64,000 nt of DNA, taken from NCBI RefSeq assembly GCF_014650595.1, contig NZ_BMVG01000009.1:1-64000 (forward strand). The letters are read 5' to 3'. This DNA is from Streptomyces alanosinicus. GTDB taxonomy: Bacteria > Actinomycetota > Actinomycetes > Streptomycetales > Streptomycetaceae. A program made the position numbers and the translations under genes. Under the pieces are notes generated by a model. The model did not search any database. It saw only the letters and a list, made by a program, of their open reading frames with translations, and had not been told where the DNA came from. This document shows positions 58,988 to 64,000 of this stretch, piece by piece; position 1 is the first letter of the stretch, and each line of letters opens with the position of its first letter.

Positions 58988-60814
58988 TCAGGTGTGGTAG
59001 AGGGCCTCGACCTCGGCGTCGTACACCTTCTCGATCGCCTTCCGCTTCAGCTTCAACGACGGTGTGAGCAGGCCGTGTTCCTCGGTGAAGGGCTGCGCGA
59101 GGATACGGAACGTACGGATCGACTCGGCCTGGGAGACGAGGGTGTTGGCGGCGACCACCGCCCGCCGCACCTCCGTCTCCAGGTCCGGGTCGCGTACCAG
59201 CTCCACCGGGGTCAGCCTCGGCTTGTTGCGCATCTGCAGCCAGTGCTCGACGGCCTCCTGGTCGAGGGTGACCAGGGCGGCGATGTAGGGGCGGTCGTTG
59301 CCGACCACGATGCACTGGTTGACCAGCGGATGGTCGCGCACCCGCTCCTCCAGCACACCGGGCGAGACGCTCTTGCCGCCGGAGGTCACCAGGATCTCCT
59401 TCTTGCGGCCGGTGATGGTCAGATAGCCGTCCTCGTCGAGCGAGCCGAGGTCGCCGGTGGCCAGCCAGCCCTCGTGCAGGGTCTCGTCGGTGGCCTTCGG
59501 GTTGTTGAGATAGCCCTGGAAGACATTGCCGCCGTGCAGCCAGATCTCCCCGTCGTCGGCGATGTGCACGGTCATGCCCGGTATGGCCTGGCCGACCGTG
59601 CCGTAGCGGGTGCGCTCGGGCGGGTTGGCGGTCGCGGCGGCCGTCGACTCGGTCAGGCCGTAGCCCTCGTAGATCTGCACACCGGCGCCCGCGAAGAACA
59701 GCCCCAGCTTGCGGTCCATCCCCGAGCCGCCGGACATCGCGTTGCGGATCCGGCCGCCCATCGCCGCGCGGACCTTGGCGTAGACGAGCTTGTCGAAGAG
59801 CTGGTGCTGCATGCGCAGCCCCGCCGACGGGCCGGGCCCGATGCCCCAGGCCCTGGCCTCCACGGCCTCCGCGTACTTCACCGCGATGTCGACCGCCTTC
59901 TCGAACGGCCCCGACCGGCCCTCCTTCTCCGCCTTCCGGCGCGCCGCGTTGAACACCTTCTCGAAGATGTACGGCACGGCGAGGATGAACGTCGGCTTGA
60001 ACGCGGCCAGATCGGGCAGCAGGGCGGCGGCGTGCAGTTGCGGCTGGTGCCCGAACCGGACCTTGCCACGGATCGCGGCGACCTCCACCATCCGCCCGAA
60101 GACATGCGCGAGCGGCAGGAACAGCAGCGTGGACGCCGCGTCGTCCTTCTTGGTGTGGAACACCGGCTGCCACCGCCCGATCATCGTGTCCGCCTCGAAC
60201 ATGAAGTTCGCGTGCGAGAGGACACAGCCCTTGGGGCGGCCGGTGGTGCCCGAGGTGTAGATGATGGTGGCGACCGAGTCCGGGGTGACCGCCTGCCGGT
60301 GCCGGTGCACCAGCTCGTCGTCCAGATGCGCCCCGGCGTCGTACAGCTCCTGCACACAGCCCGAGTCCAGCTGCCAGAGCTGGCGCAGCTGCGGGAGGCG
60401 GTCGATGACGGTGGCGATGGTCATCGCGTGGTCCTCGTGCTCCACGATCGCCGCCGACACCTCGGCGTCGTAGAGCATCCAGAAGCACTGCTCGGCCGAG
60501 GACGTGGGGTAGACGGGCACCACCTGGGCGCCGATGCTCCACAGCGCGAAGTCGAACAGGGTCCACTCGTAGCGGGTGCGGGACATGATCGCGACGCGGT
60601 CGCCGAAGCGGACGCCGCGCGCGAGGAGACCCTTGGCGAGGGCCAGTACCTCGTCGCGGAACTCGGCGGCGCTGACGTCCCGCCACTGCCCGGCCGCGTC
60701 CTTGCGGCCGAGGGCGATGTGCGTCGGGTCGCTCAGGGCATGCTCGAAGACCACGTCGGCCAGACCGCCCACCGGCGGTGCCGACGTGACCGGCGGGTTG
60801 GTGAACTCGCGCAA
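58988..60814 (-). CDS. long-chain acyl-CoA ligase (FadD15-like AMP-dependent synthetase)
   Basis: The 608-residue product begins with TTG at 60814, with GGAG just upstream, and aligns with the family N-terminus. It has the P-loop YTSGTTGRPKG (186-196), FLPLAHVFGRMVEVA, YEGYGLTESTAAATANPPE and the hinge TGDLGSLDEDGYLTITGRKK, with the C-terminal Lys in SLKLKRKAIEK. It activates fatty acids to acyl-CoA through an acyl-AMP. It converges on the PQQ dehydrogenase gene with 30 bp between stops. A TACTGAC-GG-GTCAGTA palindrome 173 bp upstream suggests TetR-type (fatty-acid or acyl-CoA sensing) control. Confidence 0.93.
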   Translation of the reverse strand: MREFTNPPVTSAPPVGGLADVVFEHALSDPTHIALGRKDAAGQWRDVSAAEFRDEVLALAKGLLARGVRFGDRVAIMSRTRYEWTLFDFALWSIGAQVVPVYPTSSAEQCFWMLYDAEVSAAIVEHEDHAMTIATVIDRLPQLRQLWQLDSGCVQELYDAGAHLDDELVHRHRQAVTPDSVATIIYTSGTTGRPKGCVLSHANFMFEADTMIGRWQPVFHTKKDDAASTLLFLPLAHVFGRMVEVAAIRGKVRFGHQPQLHAAALLPDLAAFKPTFILAVPYIFEKVFNAARRKAEKEGRSGPFEKAVDIAVKYAEAVEARAWGIGPGPSAGLRMQHQLFDKLVYAKVRAAMGGRIRNAMSGGSGMDRKLGLFFAGAGVQIYEGYGLTESTAAATANPPERTRYGTVGQAIPGMTVHIADDGEIWLHGGNVFQGYLNNPKATDETLHEGWLATGDLGSLDEDGYLTITGRKKEILVTSGGKSVSPGVLEERVRDHPLVNQCIVVGNDRPYIAALVTLDQEAVEHWLQMRNKPRLTPVELVRDPDLETEVRRAVVAANTLVSQAESIRTFRILAQPFTEEHGLLTPSLKLKRKAIEKVYDAEVEALYHT

Positions 60815-61137
60815 ACCTCGCTCCCCGATCCTCGCTGCTTGGTCACGCCCGTGATGCTCGGCACAGCGCGGTGAAAGCTACATCACGCCGTCACCGGGCG
60901 GGAGGGGGTCGGAAACCGAGCAAACCACACGATTCCCCTGGATGGTGACTGGAAAATGCCCCCACATAGGGAAGGGCCGGACACAATACTGACGGGTCAG
61001 TAAGTTTCGGTGCCGTAATCTCCACCGAATCTGTACGCACCGATTACGGCGCATACCGCCCTGTTCTCCGCATCCGAGGCACCACCCGGAGCGAGGCGGA
61101 CAGGCCCGCGCGAGCGGCGGCACCAGGCCCCCGCGCC
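60815..61137. other. 323-bp region between fadD-like and lysR genes
   Basis: Both flanking genes are on the minus strand; the LysR gene ends at 61138, so this region holds the promoter of the ligase gene. It is less GC-rich than average (60920-61060). It contains the TetR-like palindrome at 60987-61002. I see no open frame or terminator that stands out. Confidence 0.55.
60987..61002. promoter_or_regulatory. TetR-type operator candidate upstream of the acyl-CoA ligase
   Basis: TACTGAC and GTCAGTA are exact complements around GG, a 16-bp site. Thirteen of the central 14 bases are the same as in the palindrome at 48875-48888. Its distance to the TTG start (about 173 bp) allows a long leader. 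Confidence 0.6.
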
Positions 61138-62007
61138 TCAGCCGCCCTGGCGGCGCAGCCGCTCCCCGCCCGCCAGGACCGCCGCCGCCAGCGCGTTCGC
61201 GGCGTCCTCGGCGGCGCCCCGGCGGTGGCCGTGGACGAGCACGAAGTCGATCCTGCCCAGATCGGGCAGGGCGGCGCGCTCCGGCAGCCGGAACAGACCG
61301 GGCGGGATCAGTCGCCGGGAGTGGGCCATCACCCCGAGCCCGGCGCGGGCCGCCGCGATCAGCCCGTTGAGACTGCCGCTGGTGCACACGATCCGCCAGT
61401 CGCGGCCCTCCCGCTCCAGCACCCGAAGCGCACGGGCCCGGGTGATGCCGGGCGGGGGATACACGATCAGCGGGACGGGCCGGTCGGCGTCCAGACGCAG
61501 CCGCTCGGCGCCGATCCACACGAGATCGTCGCGCCAGACCAACTCGCCACGCGGGTCCTCCGGGCGCCGTTTGGCCAGCACCAGATCCAGCTTCCCGGCC
61601 GCCAGCTGCTCGTGCAGGGTGCCGGACAGCTCCACCGTCAGCTCCAGGTCGACCTCCGGATGGTCATGGCGGAAGCCCTCCAGGATCTCCGGCAGCCGGG
61701 TGAGCACGAAGTCCTCCGACGCCCCGAACCGCAGTCGGCCGCGCACCCGGGTGCCCGTGAAGAACGCCGTCGCCTGCTCCTGCACCTGCAGGATCCGCCG
61801 GGCGAAGCCCAGCATCGCCTCGCCGTCCTCGGTGAGCTCCACCGTATGGGTGTCCCGGGTGAACAGCTGTCGCCCGGTGGCGTCCTCCAGCCGGCGGACA
61901 TGCTGGCTGACCGTGGACTGGCGCAGCCCCAGCCGGTGCGCGGCCTGGGTGAAGCTGAGCGTCTGGGCCACGGCGAGGAAGGTGCGCAGCTGGGTCGGGT
62001 CGTACAC
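61138..62007 (-). CDS. LysR family transcriptional regulator
   Basis: The 289-residue protein has the LysR HTH at 4-62 (QLRTFLAVAQTLSFTQAAHR, LRQSTVSQHVRRLEDATGRQ) and a periplasmic-binding-like effector domain from about 90 (VRGRLRFGASEDFVLTRLPE, ELSGTLHEQLAAGKLDLVLA, LGVMAHSRRLIPPGLFRLPE). GTG 62007 is the family start. It is divergent from the bile-acid-symporter-type gene 85 bp away, the usual arrangement of a LysR activator and its target. An AT-N11-AT dyad at about 62028-62042 fits the T-N11-A rule of LysR sites. Confidence 0.93.
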   Translation of the reverse strand: MYDPTQLRTFLAVAQTLSFTQAAHRLGLRQSTVSQHVRRLEDATGRQLFTRDTHTVELTEDGEAMLGFARRILQVQEQATAFFTGTRVRGRLRFGASEDFVLTRLPEILEGFRHDHPEVDLELTVELSGTLHEQLAAGKLDLVLAKRRPEDPRGELVWRDDLVWIGAERLRLDADRPVPLIVYPPPGITRARALRVLEREGRDWRIVCTSGSLNGLIAAARAGLGVMAHSRRLIPPGLFRLPERAALPDLGRIDFVLVHGHRRGAAEDAANALAAAVLAGGERLRRQGG

Positions 62008-62092
62008 GGCCCGCAGCCTACCTGCTTATCAGGATTCACGATGACAGTCAGAGTGGTATGCGGGTTTCCCGATCGGCGAGCTGAGGAGGACG

Positions 62093-63217
62093 ATGGTGAG
62101 GGGGCCTGTGGGCCCGCAGAGGGACGACATGTCAACGGACGCGCACAGACGCGCGCACTGCAAACGGAGCACTGTGAGACGCCTGCGCCGGCCGAGCTGG
62201 ATGCCGATCGACCCGTACATCGTCCTGCTGCTCGGGACCGTGGGCCTCGCCGCGCTGCTGCCGGCCCGGGGCGGCGCGGCCGATGCGGCCTCGGGCGCGT
62301 CGACGGCCGCGATCGCCTTCCTCTTCTTCCTCTACGGCGCCCGCCTCTCCACCCGGGAGGCGCTGGACGGACTGCGCCACTGGCGGCTCCATGTCACCGT
62401 GCTGGCCTGCACCTTCGTCCTCTTCCCGGTGTTCGGCCTGGCGGCGCGCGCACTGGTGCCGGCGCTGCTGACCCAGCCGCTCTACCAGGGACTGCTGTTC
62501 CTGACGCTGGTGCCGTCCACGATCCAGTCGTCCATCGCCTTCACCTCCCTCGCCCGCGGAAACGTCCCGGCGGCGATCTGCGCGGGCTCCTTCTCCTCCC
62601 TCGTCGGCATCGTCGTCACCCCGCTGCTGGCGGCGGGACTGCTCGGCAACAGCGGCGGCGGGTTCTCCGCCGACTCACTGGTGAAGATCGTGCTCCAGCT
62701 GCTGGTGCCGTTCCTGGCCGGGCAGCTGCTGCGGCCCTGGGCCGGCCCCCTCATCGCCCGGCACAAGAAGGTCCTCGGGCTGGTCGACCGCGGCTCGATC
62801 CTGCTCGTCGTCTACACCGCCTTCAGCGAGGGCATGATCCGGGGCATCTGGCACCAGGTCAGCCCCGCGCGGCTCGGCGGCCTGCTCGTCGTCGAGGCCG
62901 CCCTGCTCGCCGCGATGCTGCTGCTGACCTGGTACGGCGGCAGGGCGCTCGGCTTCGGCCGGGCCGACCGGATCGCCATCCAGTTCGCCGGCTCGAAGAA
63001 GTCCCTCGCCTCCGGGCTGCCCATGGCCGGCGTGCTGTTCGGCGCCCATGCCTCCCTCGCCGTGCTGCCGCTGATGCTGTTCCACCAGATGCAGCTGATG
63101 GTGTGCGCGGTCATCGCGAAGCGGCGGGCCCGGGACCCGGAGGAGGTCCCGGACACCGCCACCGGATCACCCGCTCACCTGGTCCAGGGGCAGCCACAGG
63201 ACCGTGTCCTTCGATGA
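62093..63217 (+). CDS. bile acid:sodium symporter family transporter (PSEDRP/YocS type)
   Basis: The protein has about ten hydrophobic helices: YIVLLLGTVGLAALLPARGG, GASTAAIAFLFFLYGARLST, LYQGLLFLTLVPSTIQSSIA, SLVGIVVTPLLAAGLLGNSG, ILLVVYTAFSEGM, and FAGSKKSLASGLPMAGVLF with the conserved crossover motif. The order is that of the SBF-like group, whose bacterial members carry organic anions with sodium. ATG 62093 has the strongest ribosome site (GAGGAGG); ATG 62129 and GTG 62174 are possible, and conservation begins only near the latter. Probably controlled by the divergent LysR protein. The 3' end overlaps the sialidase gene by 51 bp. Confidence 0.9.
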   Translation: MVRGPVGPQRDDMSTDAHRRAHCKRSTVRRLRRPSWMPIDPYIVLLLGTVGLAALLPARGGAADAASGASTAAIAFLFFLYGARLSTREALDGLRHWRLHVTVLACTFVLFPVFGLAARALVPALLTQPLYQGLLFLTLVPSTIQSSIAFTSLARGNVPAAICAGSFSSLVGIVVTPLLAAGLLGNSGGGFSADSLVKIVLQLLVPFLAGQLLRPWAGPLIARHKKVLGLVDRGSILLVVYTAFSEGMIRGIWHQVSPARLGGLLVVEAALLAAMLLLTWYGGRALGFGRADRIAIQFAGSKKSLASGLPMAGVLFGAHASLAVLPLMLFHQMQLMVCAVIAKRRARDPEEVPDTATGSPAHLVQGQPQDRVLR

Positions 63218-64000
63218 CCGCAGCGCCCTCGGATCCGACACCTCCTCGTCGGTGAGCGCCCGGTCCCACACATGGACCTCGTCGATCGCCCCGGCGAAGA
63301 AGGCCCTGCTGTCCATGCGCTGGGCGATGTGCACGCCGAAGGGTGAGTTACGGCTGACCGAACCCGGGACGTCGGCGACGGAGTACTGCGTGCCGTCCAC
63401 GAACAGCGACAGCCTGCCCCCGCCGCGCCGCAGCACGAGGTGGTGCCACTGGCCGTCGTTGTACGCGGTGTCCGTGCGCACATACGCGCTCTGCGGCGCG
63501 ATCGCCCCCTCCCGTACCGTGATCAGCCCCTGGATCCGGTGGTTCGCCGGCTCCCCGCGCACCCACACCTGGGGCTGGGAGGTGCCGGCCCCGCCCATCC
63601 ACAGCAGTGGCTGCTCACCGCTCGTGGCCGTGTAGCGGAACCACAGGGACGCCGTGAAGTCCTTGGTGCCCAGCGGCAGGCTGTCGCGGTACGGCAGGCG
63701 TACCGCGTCGTCGACACCGTCGAACTGCAGCGCGCCGCCGAGGACCCCGTCCGTCCGCGTCGGACCGCCCAGCACCGCGGCCGGGCGGGCGAACCAGGTC
63801 CAGTCGGGGGTGACCGGGTCGGGCCCGCGGCGCGGGGCCAGCCAGTCCTCGGTGAAGCGGGCGAAGCGGATCTCGTCGCGGGCGTCCACCGCGCCGCCCT
63901 CGTAGACCAGACCCACCGTGTCACGGTCGACGCGGGCCAGATCGGAGTAGCCGGACCAGTCCGTGGTGACGACCGTGCCGCGGTCCACGCTGTCCCAGGT
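63167..64000 (-). CDS. exo-alpha-sialidase-like protein with LamG domain (3' part)
   Basis: Only the C-terminal 277 residues are inside the window; the gene continues past position 64000. The visible start TTDWSGYSDLARVDRDTVGL then VYEGG and ARDEIRFARFTEDWL is the end of a six-bladed sialidase (GH33) propeller. A LamG/concanavalin-like module follows: LGGALQFDGVDDAVRLPYRD, DFTASLWFRYTATSGEQPLL, DTAYNDGQWHHLVLRRGGGR and FFAGAIDEVHVWDRALTDEE. It should release terminal sialic acids outside the cell, the LamG part binding glycans. Catalytic residues and signal lie outside the window. Confidence 0.83.
   Translation of the reverse strand, partial: TWDSVDRGTVVTTDWSGYSDLARVDRDTVGLVYEGGAVDARDEIRFARFTEDWLAPRRGPDPVTPDWTWFARPAAVLGGPTRTDGVLGGALQFDGVDDAVRLPYRDSLPLGTKDFTASLWFRYTATSGEQPLLWMGGAGTSQPQVWVRGEPANHRIQGLITVREGAIAPQSAYVRTDTAYNDGQWHHLVLRRGGGRLSLFVDGTQYSVADVPGSVSRNSPFGVHIAQRMDSRAFFAGAIDEVHVWDRALTDEEVSDPRALRSSKDTVLWLPLDQVSG

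Overview
The window looks like a chromosomal segment of a Streptomyces or very close relative. The DNA is very GC-rich with strong third-position GC bias, GTG and TTG starts are common, and the families are typical of the genus: DUF6158, DUF5753 XRE regulators, CBM2-linked cellulases and a perfect CebR box. No species is assigned. I found no tRNA, rRNA or CRISPR array.

Positions 1-6252 are a graveyard of mobile DNA. They hold the right end of an insertion sequence, a 105-bp MITE between CTAG sites inside a broken monooxygenase gene, an IS5-type transposase tail, a frameshifted IS3-type orfA, and scraps of a hydrolase and an HTH gene. Intact genes within it are an aldo/keto reductase and a MarR / 4-TM protein / multicopper oxidase group. 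An 85-bp direct repeat of the dppA promoter and first codons brackets the whole block.

Positions 6239-11270 form a tightly coupled four-peptidase operon: M55 D-aminopeptidase, M20, S9 and S66. From 11.4 to 38.7 kb lies mostly housekeeping and accessory content. It includes a secreted CocE-like hydrolase, a GNAT, a DUF5107 protein, a transketolase, an orphan GvpL/F, methyltransferases, an ABC-F ATPase, a secreted Cys-rich protein, a Lys-less pseudo-aminotransferase next to a frameshifted metallo-hydrolase, DedA, a holin-like/phosphodiesterase fusion, OsmC, a solitary DnaK, narJ-narI relics, two XRE regulators, an ADP-ribosylglycohydrolase and pterin dehydratase.

Positions 38.7-47.0 kb carry a polysaccharide locus: divergent GH48 versus GH5-GH6 cellulases around CebR boxes, then a GH75 chitosanase with its own palindrome.

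Positions 49.1-58.96 kb are the most striking part. One apparent operon encodes pqqA-C-D-E (no pqqB) followed directly by a secreted GH105, a lyase-like jelly-roll protein, a giant GH28/GH29/F5-8C fusion and a secreted CBM35-FN3-FN3 PQQ-dependent sugar dehydrogenase. It suggests that the cofactor is made where an extracellular oxidative plant-polymer system needs it. Near-identical TetR-like palindromes stand on both sides (48875 and 60988). The window ends with an acyl-CoA ligase, a LysR / bile-acid-symporter-type divergon and the 3' part of a LamG-containing sialidase.
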